64,000 nucleotides of DNA from Sphingobacteriia bacterium 28-36-52 (GTDB lineage: Bacteria > Bacteroidota > Bacteroidia > Chitinophagales > Chitinophagaceae), in the NCBI GenBank assembly GCA_002281575.1, contig NCGN01000007.1, positions 1 through 64,000 of the forward strand. Reading direction: 5' to 3'. Of this stretch, positions 47,171-57,409 are shown piece by piece; the stretch's first letter is position 1; the number at the start of each line of letters is the position of its first letter. The position numbers and the translations under genes were made by a program. The notes beneath the pieces are model-generated. The model was not told the DNA's origin. It saw nothing but the letters and a program-made list of their open reading frames with translations, and did not search any database.

Positions 47171-49321
47171 ATGGCTGATTTGAAATTTCAACGAAACTTT
47201 GGTATTGCCGCCCACATTGATGCCGGTAAAACCACTACCACCGAGCGTATTTTGCGCTACACTGGTATGATCCATAAGATTGGTGAAGTACATGATGGTG
47301 GTGCTACTACCGACTGGATGGAGCAAGAAAAGGAAAGAGGTATTACCATTACTTCTGCGGCAGTTAGCTGTCAGTGGAATTTCCCAACTGTATTGGGTAA
47401 AGCCACTCCTGAAACCAAGAATTATTATTTCAACATCATCGATACTCCAGGACACGTAGACTTTACCGTTGAGGTAGAGCGTTCTATGCGTGTATTGGAT
47501 GGTTTGATTGCGTTGTTTTCTGCAGTAGATGGTGTAGAACCTCAGTCTGAAACTGTTTGGCGTCAAGCTAACCGTTATAAAGTTCCACGTATTGGATTCG
47601 TAAATAAAATGGACCGTGCTGGTGCCGATTTCTTAATGGTGGTAACACAGGTTAAAGAAATGTTGGGTGCAAAAGCAGTTCCATTGCAATTACCAATTGG
47701 TGCGGAAGACAATTTCAAGGGTGTTGTAGACTTGATTAAAATGAAAGGTATTGTATGGCATGCTGAAACAGAAGGAATGACTTTTGATGAAATTCCTGTG
47801 CCTGCAGATATGATGGAAGATGTATTGCATTGGAGACAAAACTTAATTGAAGCTGTTGCTGAATACGATGATAAGTTAATGGAGAAATTCTTTGATAACC
47901 CAGATTCAATTTCTGAAGATGAGGTTCACGAAGCAATCCGTAAAGCTTGTATCGATTTAAGTATCGTTCCAATGATGTGTGGTTCTTCTTTCAAGAATAA
48001 GGGTGTACAAACTGCTTTAGATGCGGTTTGTCGTTACTTACCTTCTCCAGTAGATGTTGAAGATACAGTAGGTACAGATCCTGATTCTGGTGAGCAAATT
48101 ACCAGAAAGCCAAATGCAAAAGAACCTTTTGCTGCATTGGCATTCAAAATTATGACCGATCCTTTCGTTGGTCGTTTGGCATTCTTCCGTTGTTACTCTG
48201 GTCGTTTAGATGCTGGTTCTTATGTATTGAACGTAAGAAGCGGTAAGAAAGAGCGTATCAGCCGTATCATGAAGATGTTTGCAAATAAGCAAAATCCAAT
48301 TGACTTTATTGAAGCAGGTGATATTGCAGCTGCAGTAGGTTTCAAAGAAATCAAAACAGGAGATACACTTTGCGATGAAAACCATCCAATTACATTGGAG
48401 AACATGTTTATTCCAGAACCCGTAATTGCTATTGCTGTTGAGCCTAAAACTCAGGCAGACGTTGATAAAATGGGTATGGCTATTGCAAAGTTGGTAGAAG
48501 AAGATCCTACTTTACGTGTTAATACCGATGAAGATACTGGCCAAACCATTTTACGTGGAATGGGTGAATTACACCTTGAAATTATCATCGACCGTATGCG
48601 TCGTGAGTTTAAGGTAGAAGTAAACCAAGGTGCGCCTCAGGTTGCTTACAAAGAATCTTTTGGAACTACTATTACCCATAGAGAAGTGTTGAAGAAGCAG
48701 TCTGGTGGTCGCGGTAAGTTTGCCGATATTCAATTTGAAATTGGACCAGCTGATGCAGAGTGGTTAAAGGAAAACGAAGGAAAGAGTTTCCAATTTGTAA
48801 ATGATTTATTTGGTGGATCTATTCCAAAAGAATTTGTTCCAGCAATCCTTAAAGGGTTTGAAACATCAATGACTTCTGGTGTATTGGCAGGATATCCTGT
48901 AAACAATATGAAAGTTCGTGTATTTGATGGTAGCTACCACGATGTGGATTCTGATGCAATGAGCTTTGAATTGTGTGCTAAAGCTGGTTTCCGTGAAGCA
49001 GGACGTAAAGCAAAGCCTACTTTATTAGAGCCAATCATGAAAGTGGAAGTACTTACTCCAGATCAATACATGGGAGATGTTACCGGAGACTTAAACCGTC
49101 GTCGTGGTATGCTAGAAGGAATGGATAGCCGCGCTAACCTACAGGTTATTAAAGCGAAAGTTCCATTGAGCGAAATGTTTGGTTATGTAACTCAACTTCG
49201 TTCTTTAAGTTCTGGTCGTGCAACTTCAACTATGGAGTTCTCTCATTACAATCCTGCTCCAAATAACGTTGCAGAAGAAGTAATGGCAAAGAACAAGGGT
49301 AAGGTTAAATCTGATGATTAA
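47171..49321 (+). CDS. fusA: Elongation factor G
   Basis: A 716-residue translocase GTPase of the canonical EF-G type. G1 is AHIDAGKT (14-21), the switch I G2 region is [13 protein letters not shown]3 is DTPGHVDFT and G4 is NKMDRAG. Domains II-V follow, with the [14 protein letters not shown] and [14 protein letters not shown] segments near the C terminus. No duplication or degenerate G motif is seen. It lies between its own promoter and a strong terminator, so it can be set apart from the ribosomal proteins around it. Confidence 0.98.
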   Translation: MADLKFQRNFGIAAHIDAGKTTTTERILRYTGMIHKIGEVHDGGATTDWMEQEKERGITITSAAVSCQWNFPTVLGKATPETKNYYFNIIDTPGHVDFTVEVERSMRVLDGLIALFSAVDGVEPQSETVWRQANRYKVPRIGFVNKMDRAGADFLMVVTQVKEMLGAKAVPLQLPIGAEDNFKGVVDLIKMKGIVWHAETEGMTFDEIPVPADMMEDVLHWRQNLIEAVAEYDDKLMEKFFDNPDSISEDEVHEAIRKACIDLSIVPMMCGSSFKNKGVQTALDAVCRYLPSPVDVEDTVGTDPDSGEQITRKPNAKEPFAALAFKIMTDPFVGRLAFFRCYSGRLDAGSYVLNVRSGKKERISRIMKMFANKQNPIDFIEAGDIAAAVGFKEIKTGDTLCDENHPITLENMFIPEPVIAIAVEPKTQADVDKMGMAIAKLVEEDPTLRVNTDEDTGQTILRGMGELHLEIIIDRMRREFKVEVNQGAPQVAYKESFGTTITHREVLKKQSGGRGKFADIQFEIGPADAEWLKENEGKSFQFVNDLFGGSIPKEFVPAILKGFETSMTSGVLAGYPVNNMKVRVFDGSYHDVDSDAMSFELCAKAGFREAGRKAKPTLLEPIMKVEVLTPDQYMGDVTGDLNRRRGMLEGMDSRANLQVIKAKVPLSEMFGYVTQLRSLSSGRATSTMEFSHYNPAPNNVAEEVMAKNKGKVKSDD

Positions 49322-49343
49322 TTTTCAATTTAATTGATATACC

Positions 49344-49377
49344 GCGCCCCGACTTTAGTCGGGGCGTTTTTGTTTTT
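49344..49377 (+). terminator. Terminator after fusA
   Basis: A 9-bp perfect stem CGCCCCGAC / GTCGGGGCG (49345-49353 with 49358-49366) is followed by a T-rich run. It ends 23 bp after the fusA stop. The AT-rich stretch from here to the rpsJ promoter holds no gene. Confidence 0.92.
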
Positions 49378-49562
49378 TAAGGGGGGAGTTTAGCCGCCGT
49401 TTAAATTTAACTGAGCTGAATGTTGGCAACCCAAAATGGTAAGAAGAAGAATTATATGATTTTTTAGTTTAATATAAATGCGGTTTTTGGGGAAAAACGG
49501 GGTGATTTTGAGAAAAATAAAAAATAAATCCACAAAAACACATAAAAAGAAGATAAAAAACT

Positions 49563-49592
49563 TGTCTGTTCAATTACAGCTCCTTACCTTTG
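49563..49592 (+). promoter_or_regulatory. rpsJ (S10 operon) promoter (TTG-N19-TACCTTTG)
   Basis: A -33 TTG at 49563-49565 and -7 TACCTTTG at 49585-49592 are 19 nt apart, 30 bp before the rpsJ ATG at 49623. The 301-bp gap between fusA and rpsJ contains only the fusA terminator, an AT-rich spacer and this promoter. Confidence 0.82.
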
Positions 49593-49622
49593 CAACCCCA
49601 ACGTAAAAATTGGTTTTTGACT

Positions 49623-49928
49623 ATGTCTCAGCGAATCAGAATCAAATTACAATCATACGATCACAATCTAGTAGATAAATCTGCAGAGAAGATCGTTAAG
49701 ACAGTACGTAGTACAGGTGCAGTAGTAACAGGACCAATTCCTTTGCCTACTCATAAGAAAATCTTTACTGTATTGCGTTCACCACACGTTAATAAGAAAA
49801 GCCGTGAGCAGTTCCAATTAGCTACGCATAAGCGTCTAATGGACATCTACACTTCTTCTTCTAGAACAGTAGATGCGTTGAGCAAGCTAGACTTACCGTC
49901 TGGTGTTGAGGTTGAAATCAAAGCTTGA
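49623..49928 (+). CDS. rpsJ: Small ribosomal subunit protein uS10
   Basis: A 101-residue S10, also a NusB partner in antitermination. [24 protein letters not shown] and [28 protein letters not shown] are diagnostic. The start at 49623 is chosen over an open-frame Met 11 codons upstream, which lies inside the promoter element. The first gene of the S10 operon; an unusually long gap to rplC follows. Confidence 0.98.
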   Translation: MSQRIRIKLQSYDHNLVDKSAEKIVKTVRSTGAVVTGPIPLPTHKKIFTVLRSPHVNKKSREQFQLATHKRLMDIYTSSSRTVDALSKLDLPSGVEVEIKA

Positions 49929-50219
49929 TAAAGCCATTTCTCTAGAAAGAGAGAAACTAGTTCTTATATACCCAATTATCTGCCAATCGGCTTAGGCCAG
50001 AAAAAGCAGCTCTGATAAAGAAATTATAAATCATTTAGTTCACAATGAATTAAATGAGTAACATATAAACAGGCCCTTCGAGGTTTGTTTACTACCGGTA
50101 CTTCCTCTTCAAAATATAAGTTTTGAAAACAACGGAAAAGGTCGGTAGCAAACTAGGATTGAATCCCGCTTCATCGGTGGGATGTCCTCATAACCGAGCG
50201 GGGCATAAACCGCAAAACG
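49929..50219 (+). promoter_or_regulatory. Structured leader before rplC
   Basis: This 291-nt gap has no open frame but several hairpins: CATTTAGTTCA / TGAATTAAATG (50032-50042 with 50046-50056) and GTTTACTACCG (50087-50097) with CGGTAGCAAAC (50143-50153), which encloses TTCAAAA / TTTTGAA. Alternative pairings CCCGCT / AGCGGG and ATCCC / GGGAT lie close to the rplC start. Every other gap in this operon is under 125 nt. It is a candidate autoregulatory leader; the regulator is unknown. Confidence 0.55.
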
Positions 50220-50837
50220 ATGAAAGGAATTATTGGAAAAAAAATCGGGATGACCAGCATCTTCGCTGCTGATGGAAAGCAAACAGCTTGTACCATCGTA
50301 GAAGTTGCTCCAAATACCGTAACACAAATCAAAACACAGGAAACCGATGGTTATTCTGCTGTTCAATTAGCAATCGGCGATAAGAAAGAAAAGCACGCTA
50401 CAAAAGCCGAAATCAATCACTTTGCTAAGGCTCAAACTCCAGCCAAAAAGTTCGTAAAAGAATTTCGTAATTACTCAATAGAGAAAAACTTAGGGGAAAC
50501 CGTAACTATTGACATCTTCTCTGAAGGAGACAGTGTTGAAGTGGTTGGTACAACTAAGGGTAAAGGTTTCCAGGGTGTTGTAAAGCGCCACGGATTCTCT
50601 GGTGTGGGTGAAGCATCCCATGGTCAGCACGATCGTCAGCGTGCGCCAGGTTCTATTGGCGGATCTTCTTATCCTTCAAGAGTATTTAAAGGAATGAGAA
50701 TGGCCGGCCGTATGGGTGGAGACCGTGTTAAAATGAAAGGTTTGAAAGTAGTTAAAATATTTTCAGAAAAGAACTATATCCTGATCAGCGGTTCTGTACC
50801 AGGTCACAACGGTTCTATCGTTTTAATTCAGAAATAA
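50220..50837 (+). CDS. rplC: Large ribosomal subunit protein uL3
   Basis: A 205-residue L3, an early assembly protein near the peptidyl transferase centre. [13 protein letters not shown] at the N terminus and [15 protein letters not shown] in the extended loop are diagnostic. [15 protein letters not shown] sequence (here [18 protein letters not shown]) holds the Gln that is methylated in other bacteria. It follows a long structured leader. Confidence 0.98.
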   Translation: MKGIIGKKIGMTSIFAADGKQTACTIVEVAPNTVTQIKTQETDGYSAVQLAIGDKKEKHATKAEINHFAKAQTPAKKFVKEFRNYSIEKNLGETVTIDIFSEGDSVEVVGTTKGKGFQGVVKRHGFSGVGEASHGQHDRQRAPGSIGGSSYPSRVFKGMRMAGRMGGDRVKMKGLKVVKIFSEKNYILISGSVPGHNGSIVLIQK

Positions 50838-50872
50838 TCACCCTGTTTAATTGACAGATTAATTGAAAAATC

Positions 50873-51505
50873 ATGCAAGTAGATGTATTAGATATAAAAG
50901 GACAGAAAACCGGTAGAACGGTTGAATTACCACAGGAAATCTTTGGTATTGAACCAAACGACCACGTTATCTATCTAGCTGTTAAGCAATACTTAGCCGC
51001 ACGTCGTTCTGGAACGCACAAAGTTAAAACTCGCGCTGAAGTACAAGGTGCTAGTCGCAAGTTGCACAAGCAAAAAGGAACAGGTGGTTCTCGTAAAGGT
51101 AATATCCGTAACCCTTTATACAAGGGTGGTGGTACCATCTTTGGACCAAAACCACACGCTTACGATTTCAAATTGAACCGTAAAGTGAAAGATTTGGCTA
51201 AGATTTCTGCTTTAAGTCATAAGGCTAAAGAAAGTGCAATCATCGTAGTAGAAGAAATTAAGATGGATGCACCTAAAACCAAACAATTGGTTGATATTAT
51301 GGGTAACCTTAAAGTTGCTGATAAGAAAGCGCTTATCGTTTTACCAGAATACAACGACAACCTGTACTTAAGTACTCGTAACGTACCAAATGTTGCTAGC
51401 ACATTGTTAGCCGACATTAATACTTATGAAATCATGAATGCAGATGTATTAGTAATAACAGAGAACACTGTGAATATCTTTAACGAAGAAGAAGCAGTAG
51501 CTTAA
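50873..51505 (+). CDS. rplD: Large ribosomal subunit protein uL4
   Basis: A 210-residue L4 that lines the exit tunnel. The tunnel loop segment RRSGTHKVKTRAEVQGASRK and KGTGGSRKGNIRNPLYKGGG are intact. In E. coli L4 represses the S10 operon; whether it does so here, for instance through the rplC leader, is unknown. Confidence 0.98.
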   Translation: MQVDVLDIKGQKTGRTVELPQEIFGIEPNDHVIYLAVKQYLAARRSGTHKVKTRAEVQGASRKLHKQKGTGGSRKGNIRNPLYKGGGTIFGPKPHAYDFKLNRKVKDLAKISALSHKAKESAIIVVEEIKMDAPKTKQLVDIMGNLKVADKKALIVLPEYNDNLYLSTRNVPNVASTLLADINTYEIMNADVLVITENTVNIFNEEEAVA

Positions 51506-51531
51506 TTTAAGTAACGTTTCAATCATACAAA

Positions 51532-51831
51532 ATGAGACAGTCAGAAATTTTAATAAAGCCAATCTTAACTGAGAAAGCAAACGCACAACAGGATACGTTG
51601 AGAAGATATGCTTTTAAAGTAAATCGTAAGGCCAACAAGTTAGAGATTAAGAAAGCAATTGAAGATTTCTATGGTGTTAATGTAGTAGATGTTAATACTG
51701 CAGTTGCTCCAGGAAAAAATAAAGCCCGTTATACAAAAGCTGGTTTTATTCAAGGAATGAAATCTGCATACAAGAAAGCATTTGTTACTGTTGCAGAAGG
51801 TGAAACAATTGATCTTTACGCAAATATTTAA
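51532..51831 (+). CDS. rplW: Large ribosomal subunit protein uL23
   Basis: A 99-residue L23 at the tunnel exit, docking site for trigger factor and SRP. ILIKPILTEKANAQQ, YAFKVNRKANKLEIKKAIE and FYGVNVVDVNT are diagnostic. It sits between rplD and rplB as usual. Confidence 0.97.
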   Translation: MRQSEILIKPILTEKANAQQDTLRRYAFKVNRKANKLEIKKAIEDFYGVNVVDVNTAVAPGKNKARYTKAGFIQGMKSAYKKAFVTVAEGETIDLYANI

Positions 51832-51875
51832 TTTATAGCAGCGGAGCTGAAAAATCCGCACAAAAAAAATAAACA

Positions 51876-52715
51876 ATGGCACTAAAAAAGTACAAACCAA
51901 TCACAGCAGGAACACGTTGGAGAATTGGTAATGCTTATGCTGAGATCACTACTAATAAGCCTGAGAAGAGCTTGTTAGAGCCTCAAAAAAATACTGCTGG
52001 TCGTAACTTCCAAGGTCGTAGAGTTATGCGTTACATGGGCGGTGGTAATAAGCAACATTATCGTATCATCGATTTCAAACGTAACAAAAGAGATATTGCA
52101 GCAACTGTAGTATCTATTGAATACGATCCAAACCGTACTGCATTTATTGCATTGGTTCAGTATACTGATGGAGAGAAGCGTTACATCATTGCTCCTCAGG
52201 GTATTCAGGTTGGTCAAACAGTAATTGCAGGTGATGCAGTTGCTCCAGAATTAGGTAATTCATTGGCTATGAAAAATATGCCATTGGGTACTACCATTCA
52301 CAACATTGAATTACAACCTGGTCAAGGTGGTAAGATGGTAAGAAGTGCTGGTGCTTCTGCACAATTAGCCAATAAGGAAGAAAAGTACGCTGTACTTAAA
52401 ATGCCTTCTGGTGAATTGAGAAAAGTGTTGATTAACTGTTATGCAACCGTCGGTGTTGTTTCTAACAGCGATCATAACCTTGAAACAGCAGGTAAAGCGG
52501 GTAAAAACCGTTGGAAAGGTATTCGTCCACGTGTAAGAGGTGTTGCCATGAACCCAGTAGATCACCCGATGGGTGGTGGTGAAGGTAGAGCATCTGGTGG
52601 TCACCCACGTAGCAGAACAGGTAAGTATGCAAAAGGTGAGAAAACCCGTACAAAAGGTAAGGGTAGCGATAAGCTAATCATCCAGCGCAGAAATGGTAAA
52701 AAACTGGCTAAGTAA
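51876..52715 (+). CDS. rplB: Large ribosomal subunit protein uL2
   Basis: A 279-residue L2, needed for subunit joining and peptidyl transfer. The N terminus ([15 protein letters not shown]) is typical of Bacteroidota. [20 protein letters not shown] and the C-terminal [20 protein letters not shown] with the key histidine are intact. Full length. Confidence 0.98.
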   Translation: MALKKYKPITAGTRWRIGNAYAEITTNKPEKSLLEPQKNTAGRNFQGRRVMRYMGGGNKQHYRIIDFKRNKRDIAATVVSIEYDPNRTAFIALVQYTDGEKRYIIAPQGIQVGQTVIAGDAVAPELGNSLAMKNMPLGTTIHNIELQPGQGGKMVRSAGASAQLANKEEKYAVLKMPSGELRKVLINCYATVGVVSNSDHNLETAGKAGKNRWKGIRPRVRGVAMNPVDHPMGGGEGRASGGHPRSRTGKYAKGEKTRTKGKGSDKLIIQRRNGKKLAK

Positions 52716-52771
52716 TAACTAACCAGTCAAAATAAATAAATAAACTAATAGACCAGTAAACTCAAATAATT

Positions 52772-53041
52772 ATGGGTCGTTCGATTAAAAAAGGTCCTTA
52801 CGTAGATGCTAACTTAGAAGGTAAAGTAGTTGCTATTAACGACGGAAAAGTAAAGAGAAACGTTATCAAAACTTGGAGTCGTCGCAGCACAATCACACCT
52901 GATTTTGTTGGACACACTTTTGCCGTGCACAACGGAAATAAGTTCATCCCTGTTTACGTAACAGAATTCATGGTAGGTCACAAGTTAGGTGAATTTGCCC
53001 CTACTAGAAACTTCAGAGGACACGCAGGAACTAAAAAATAA
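52772..53041 (+). CDS. rpsS: Small ribosomal subunit protein uS19
   Basis: An 89-residue S19 of the 30S head. [14 protein letters not shown] at the N terminus and [19 protein letters not shown] at the C-terminal half are diagnostic. Normal length and order. Confidence 0.98.
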   Translation: MGRSIKKGPYVDANLEGKVVAINDGKVKRNVIKTWSRRSTITPDFVGHTFAVHNGNKFIPVYVTEFMVGHKLGEFAPTRNFRGHAGTKK

Positions 53042-53080
53042 CTGTAGGGGTTAACACCCATACATCAAACAAAAAAAGAA

Positions 53081-53428
53081 ATGGAAGCAGTAGCTAAACT
53101 GAACAATTATCCAACAGGTCCGCGTAAAATGCGCCTGTTAGCCGATGTGATCCGTGGAATGGAAGTGGAGAAAGCCCTGGCTATTCTGGAACATCATCCT
53201 CAGCACAATGCCACTCCATTGGCAAAACTGTTGAAGAGTGCTATCAGTAACTGGGAGCAGAAAAACAGCGGATCAAATGCTGCAGACAGCAGTCTGATTG
53301 TAAAGACCGTATTCGTGGATGGCGGTAGAGTATTAAAGCGTATGCGCCCTGCACCACAAGGCCGTGGCTACAAAGTACGTAAGCGCAGCAACCATGTAAC
53401 ATTAATCGTAGATTCTAAAACTAATTAG
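53081..53428 (+). CDS. rplV: Large ribosomal subunit protein uL22
   Basis: A 115-residue L22, whose hairpin lines the exit tunnel. [21 protein letters not shown] at the N terminus and [20 protein letters not shown] in the hairpin are diagnostic. It is followed 12 bp later by rpsC. Confidence 0.98.
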   Translation: MEAVAKLNNYPTGPRKMRLLADVIRGMEVEKALAILEHHPQHNATPLAKLLKSAISNWEQKNSGSNAADSSLIVKTVFVDGGRVLKRMRPAPQGRGYKVRKRSNHVTLIVDSKTN

Positions 53429-53440
53429 TAAAACCATTAT

Positions 53441-54214
53441 ATGGGTCAGAAAGCAAATCCAATTGGTAACAGGTTAGGCATCATCCGCGGATGGGACAGT
53501 AACTGGTATGGTAGTAAAAAAGACTATGCATCCAAACTGATCGAAGATCATAAGATCCGTACCTACCTGAGTGCCCGTATCAACAAAGGTGGAATCGCAA
53601 AGATCGTTATTGAGCGTACGCTTGGTAAATTGATCATAACTATTCATACTTCTAAGCCAGGTATTATCATCGGTAAAGGTGGTAACGAGGTAGATCGTAT
53701 TAAAGAAGAGTTGAAGAAGTTAACTGGTAAAGACGATGTTCAAATTAACATTTTGGAAATCCGTCGTCCTGAACTAGATGCAACTATCGTAGGAGATACC
53801 ATCGCTCGTCAAATTGAAAACCGTATCAACTTTAAGCGTGCAACTAAAATGGCCATTGCCTCTACACTCCGTATGGGTGCTGAAGGTATCAAGGTTAAAT
53901 TAAGCGGTCGTTTAGGTGGTGCTGAGATTGCTCGTAGTGAAGAATTTAAACAAGGCCGTACTCCTTTACATACTTTCCGTATGGACATCGATTATGCTAA
54001 TGTTTTTGCTCAAACTGTTTACGGTAAAATTGGTATCAAAGTATGGATCTGTAAAGGTGAAGTACTAGGAAAGCGTGAATTGAATCCAAACTTCGTTGGT
54101 GGTAAGAACGATATGAGCGATAGAAGAGAAAGATCTGGTGCCGATGAAAGAAGCCGTGGTGGAGACAGAAGAGACGATAGAAGAGGTGGTGGAAGAGGAG
54201 AACGCAGAAACTAA
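53441..54214 (+). CDS. rpsC: Small ribosomal subunit protein uS3 with Arg/Gly/Asp-rich tail
   Basis: A 257-residue S3 at the mRNA entry site. The KH domain has [19 protein letters not shown], and the C-terminal domain has [26 protein letters not shown]. After about residue 225 an extra low-complexity tail rich in Arg, Asp and Gly follows ([15 protein letters not shown] and repeats). E. coli S3 (233) lacks this. The tail may contact RNA. Confidence 0.97.
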   Translation: MGQKANPIGNRLGIIRGWDSNWYGSKKDYASKLIEDHKIRTYLSARINKGGIAKIVIERTLGKLIITIHTSKPGIIIGKGGNEVDRIKEELKKLTGKDDVQINILEIRRPELDATIVGDTIARQIENRINFKRATKMAIASTLRMGAEGIKVKLSGRLGGAEIARSEEFKQGRTPLHTFRMDIDYANVFAQTVYGKIGIKVWICKGEVLGKRELNPNFVGGKNDMSDRRERSGADERSRGGDRRDDRRGGGRGERRN

Positions 54215-54222
54215 TAGTAGAA

Positions 54223-54271
54223 TTAGTAATGCAGAATTACTAAAGTTTTAAATAACTACGAATCAAATTCG
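54223..54271 (+). promoter_or_regulatory. Tandem hairpins in the rpsC-rplP gap
   Basis: TTAGTAAT / ATTACTAA (54223-54230 with 54236-54243) is a perfect 8-bp stem with a 5-nt loop. CGAAT / ATTCG (54259-54263 with 54267-54271) follows. No T-run is present, so processing or regulation is likelier than termination. Confidence 0.35.
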
Positions 54272-54290
54272 TGGACCAAAAAACTAAAAA

Positions 54291-54710
54291 ATGTTACAGC
54301 CGAAAAGAAGCAAACATAGGAAACAGCAGAAAGGACGCATTCGCGAAGTAGCTAAGCGTGGAACTGCTATATCATTTGGATCATTTGCCTTAAAAGCATT
54401 AGAGCCCATCTGGTTAACTAACCGCCAAATCGAATCTGCCCGTCAGGCCATGACCCGTGCTATGAAGCGTGAGGGAAATGTATGGATCAGAGTATTCCCT
54501 GATAAAATTATTACCCATAAGCCTGCTGAAGTGAGAATGGGTAAGGGTAAAGGTAACCCTGAATATTGGGCTGCTGTTGTTGAGCCAGGACGTATCATCT
54601 TCGAATGTGATGGTGTTACCGAAGCTGTAGCAAAAGAAGCGATGGGTCTTGCAGCACAAAAATTACCAATCGCAACCAAGTTCATCGTAAGAAGAGATTT
54701 GCAAGCATAA
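54291..54710 (+). CDS. rplP: Large ribosomal subunit protein uL16
   Basis: A 139-residue L16 that contacts A-site t[19 protein letters not shown] at the N terminus, [20 protein letters not shown] and [17 protein letters not shown] are diagnostic. The Arg that is hydroxylated in other bacteria is present in RMGKGKG. Normal length. Confidence 0.98.
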   Translation: MLQPKRSKHRKQQKGRIREVAKRGTAISFGSFALKALEPIWLTNRQIESARQAMTRAMKREGNVWIRVFPDKIITHKPAEVRMGKGKGNPEYWAAVVEPGRIIFECDGVTEAVAKEAMGLAAQKLPIATKFIVRRDLQA

Positions 54711-54728
54711 CCAAAAAAAGAAATTGCA

Positions 54729-54944
54729 ATGGCTAATAAAAAAACATACGAATTCAACAAGAATCTAAAGGATCTCAGTGTAACAGATCTTAGAGCAAAA
54801 ATCCAGGAAGACGAACTACGTTTGAAAAAATTGGAGTTTGCTCATGCTATCTCTCCACTAGAAAATCCAATGACTATTCGTGGACTTCGTAGAGACATCG
54901 CCCGTATCAAAACGGAATTGAAGAAAAAAGAAATGGGTATTTAA
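54729..54944 (+). CDS. rpmC: Large ribosomal subunit protein uL29
   Basis: A 71-residue helical-hairpin protein at the tunnel exit. [21 protein letters not shown] and [19 protein letters not shown] are diagnostic. It lies between rplP and rpsQ as usual. Confidence 0.97.
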   Translation: MANKKTYEFNKNLKDLSVTDLRAKIQEDELRLKKLEFAHAISPLENPMTIRGLRRDIARIKTELKKKEMGI

Positions 54945-54961
54945 ACCATAAATTAAACACA

Positions 54962-55219
54962 ATGGCTGAAAGAAATTTGCGCAAAACAAGGACAGGGATC
55001 GTTACCAGCGATAAAATGGATAAAACCATCACTGTTGCTGTTGAAAGAAAAGTAAAACACCCTATCTACGGTAAATTCGTAAAGAAGACTACTAAGTTCC
55101 ATGCTCATGATGAGAAAGGAGAGTGCACCATCGGTGATGTGGTGAAGATCATGGAAACTCGTCCGCTTAGTAAAACCAAGCGTTGGAGACTAGTTGAAAT
55201 TGTAGAAAAAGCGAAATAA
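54962..55219 (+). CDS. rpsQ: Small ribosomal subunit protein uS17
   Basis: An 85-residue OB-fold protein of the 30S body. [20 protein letters not shown] and [20 protein letters not shown], with [15 protein letters not shown] at the C terminus, are diagnostic. A 75-nt gap with a weak hairpin around CATC/GATG precedes rplN. Confidence 0.98.
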   Translation: MAERNLRKTRTGIVTSDKMDKTITVAVERKVKHPIYGKFVKKTTKFHAHDEKGECTIGDVVKIMETRPLSKTKRWRLVEIVEKAK

Positions 55220-55294
55220 TAATATTGATTTGAGTAACTACTTCATCTTATTCGATGGTGTTGTTCTTAAATGTAAAATTTCAAATTAAATAAA

Positions 55295-55663
55295 ATGATT
55301 CAGCAAGAAAGCAGGTTAAATGTAGCTGACAATAGTGGCGCTAAAGAAGTCCTTTGTATTAAGGTACTAGGTAATAGCGGTCAGGATTATGCTAAGATCG
55401 GCGATAAAATTGTTGTTACGGTAAAAGACGCAATCCCTGCAGGTGGTGTTAAAAAAGGAACAGTATCTAAAGCAGTTATTGTTCGTACTAAAAACAAACT
55501 TCGCAGAAAAGATGGTTCTTATATCCGTTTTGATGACAACGCAGTTGTGTTGTTGAACAATTCAGACGAGCCTCGCGGTACACGTATCTTTGGACCTGTA
55601 GCTAGAGAATTACGTGATAAGGGATATATGAAAATTATTTCTCTTGCTCCTGAAGTATTATAA
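55295..55663 (+). CDS. rplN: Large ribosomal subunit protein uL14
   Basis: A 122-residue L14. [20 protein letters not shown] at the N terminus, [19 protein letters not shown] and [20 protein letters not shown] are diagnostic. This is the classic start of the spc section, here continuous with the S10 section and without an evident promoter. Confidence 0.98.
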   Translation: MIQQESRLNVADNSGAKEVLCIKVLGNSGQDYAKIGDKIVVTVKDAIPAGGVKKGTVSKAVIVRTKNKLRRKDGSYIRFDDNAVVLLNNSDEPRGTRIFGPVARELRDKGYMKIISLAPEVL

Positions 55664-55685
55664 AAAAAGCTAAAAGCTAAATAAA

Positions 55686-56024
55686 ATGAGTACAAGATTT
55701 AAAGCCAAATTCAGCATCAAAAAAGGTGATTCCGTAGTGGTTATTGCCGGAGATGACAAGGATTTGAAAAAGCCTCGCACAGTATTGGAAGTGATTGTAG
55801 ATAAAGGACGTGTAGTTGTAGAAGGAGTGAATATCGTTACAAAGCACACCAAGCCATCTGCTCAAAATACCAAAGGTGGTATTGTTAAAGTAGAAGCCCC
55901 TATCAATATTAGTAATGTAATGTTGTGGGATGCTAAAAAGGGCGAGCCAACCAAAGTGAAGCGTACCCGTGAGAATGGTAAATTAATACGTGTATCTAAA
56001 AAATCTGGGGAGGTAATCAAATAA
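55686..56024 (+). CDS. rplX: Large ribosomal subunit protein uL24
   Basis: A 112-residue KOW-fold assembly initiator. [20 protein letters not shown] and the [11 protein letters not shown] segment are diagnostic. Its TAA shares one base with the rplE start (TAATG), so translation is coupled. Confidence 0.97.
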   Translation: MSTRFKAKFSIKKGDSVVVIAGDDKDLKKPRTVLEVIVDKGRVVVEGVNIVTKHTKPSAQNTKGGIVKVEAPINISNVMLWDAKKGEPTKVKRTRENGKLIRVSKKSGEVIK

Positions 56025-56593
56025 TGAGTACAGCAAAATATACACCGAGATTAGCAGCGAAGTACAGCAAAGATGTTGTGCCTGCGCTCATGAAGAAGTT
56101 TGCTTACAGTACTGTAATGCAAGCTCCTAAATTAGAAAAAATCTGTATCAACCGTGGTGTTAATGGAGCGGTTACAGATAAAAAATTAGTTGACATTGCG
56201 GTAGACGAATTGAATATGATCACTGGTCAAAAAGCAGTTCCTACCATGTCTAAAAAAGACATTTCTAACTTTAAGTTACGTAAGGGTATGCCAATTGGTG
56301 CTCGCGTTACTTTAAGAGGTGAGAAAATGTATGAGTTCCTAGACAGATTGGTTTCTGTAGCACTACCACGTGTACGTGACTTTAAAGGAATCAGCGATAA
56401 AGCTTTTGACGGAAGAGGTAACTATACATTAGGTGTAACTGAACAAATCATTTTCCCTGAAATTGATATTGATAAAGTAAATAAAATTACCGGTTTAGAT
56501 ATCACTTTTGTAACAACAGCAAATACCAATGAAGAAGCTTACGAGCTTTTAAAAGAATTGGGTATGCCGTTTAAAGGAACCAAGAAAGATTAA
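56024..56593 (+). CDS. rplE: Large ribosomal subunit protein uL5
   Basis: A 189-residue L5 that binds 5S r[44 protein letters not shown] and the C-terminal [22 protein letters not shown] are diagnostic. One-base overlap with rplX indicates coupled translation. Confidence 0.98.
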   Translation: MSTAKYTPRLAAKYSKDVVPALMKKFAYSTVMQAPKLEKICINRGVNGAVTDKKLVDIAVDELNMITGQKAVPTMSKKDISNFKLRKGMPIGARVTLRGEKMYEFLDRLVSVALPRVRDFKGISDKAFDGRGNYTLGVTEQIIFPEIDIDKVNKITGLDITFVTTANTNEEAYELLKELGMPFKGTKKD

Positions 56594-56615
56594 TTAAACA
56601 CAGAACAAAAACATT

Positions 56616-56885
56616 ATGGCAAAAGAATCAATCAAAGCCAGACAAAGAAAGCGCGAGAAAATGGTAGCTCAATATGCTGAAAAGCGTGCAGCTCTTAAAG
56701 CAGCAGGTGACTATGCAGGATTAGATCTACTTCCAAAGAACGCTTCTCCGGTACGTTTAAAGAACCGTTGTCAGCTTACAGGAAGACCTAAAGGTTATAT
56801 GCGTTATTTTGGTTTGTCAAGGATTATGTTCCGTGACATGGCTTTAAACGGTATGATTCCCGGTGTTAAAAAAGCAAGCTGGTAG
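56616..56885 (+). CDS. rpsN: Small ribosomal subunit protein uS14 (zinc-free form)
   Basis: An 89-residue S14. [18 protein letters not shown] at the N terminus and [20 protein letters not shown] at the C-terminal half identify it. Only one cysteine is present and no pair of C-x2-C motifs, so it is the C- (zinc-independent) form. Confidence 0.97.
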   Translation: MAKESIKARQRKREKMVAQYAEKRAALKAAGDYAGLDLLPKNASPVRLKNRCQLTGRPKGYMRYFGLSRIMFRDMALNGMIPGVKKASW

Positions 56886-56932
56886 TAGTCAGTTTGATAA
56901 ACAAAATTTAGAACTAGTATAATTATAATAAT

Positions 56933-57331
56933 ATGGTAACTGATCCTATAGCAGACTTCTTAACTAGAATTCGTAATGCTCAGTTGGCTGGTCATAGACT
57001 GGTTGAAATTCCTGCTTCTAATTTGAAGAAGCGTTTAACAGAGATTTTGTACGATCAAGGTTATATCTTGAAATACAAATTTGAAGACGATAACAAACAA
57101 GGTTTAATTAAGATCGCGTTGAAATACGATCCTAATACCAAAGTTCCTGCTATCCGTTCTTTAGAAAGAGTTAGCCGTCCAGGATTACGTCAATATGCAA
57201 AGCCTGCTGAAATCAAAAGAGTAATCAATGGTTTGGGTGTTGCCATCCTTAGTACATCTAAAGGTGTTCTAACCGATAAGCAAGCGAAAGCTCAGAACGT
57301 AGGTGGAGAAGTGTTGTGTTATATTTCTTAA
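56933..57331 (+). CDS. rpsH: Small ribosomal subunit protein uS8
   Basis: A 132-residue S8, a central-domain assembly protein. DPIADFLTRIRNAQLAGH at the N terminus and GLGVAILSTSKGVLTDKQA toward the C terminus are diagnostic. In E. coli S8 represses the spc operon at the L24-L5 region; no clear copy of that target was identified here. Confidence 0.98.
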   Translation: MVTDPIADFLTRIRNAQLAGHRLVEIPASNLKKRLTEILYDQGYILKYKFEDDNKQGLIKIALKYDPNTKVPAIRSLERVSRPGLRQYAKPAEIKRVINGLGVAILSTSKGVLTDKQAKAQNVGGEVLCYIS

Positions 57332-57409
57332 AATAAAAGGTTCCGACAATTAAGCCTCTTAGTCGTGGCTGAACACGGATCAATGTTCATAATAAAATAA
57401 AAATCGACT

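Noticed and set aside
56616..56885. rpsN as a zinc-ribbon S14
   Set aside because: Only one cysteine (NRCQLTG) is present, so the zinc-binding pair is missing and it is the C- form.
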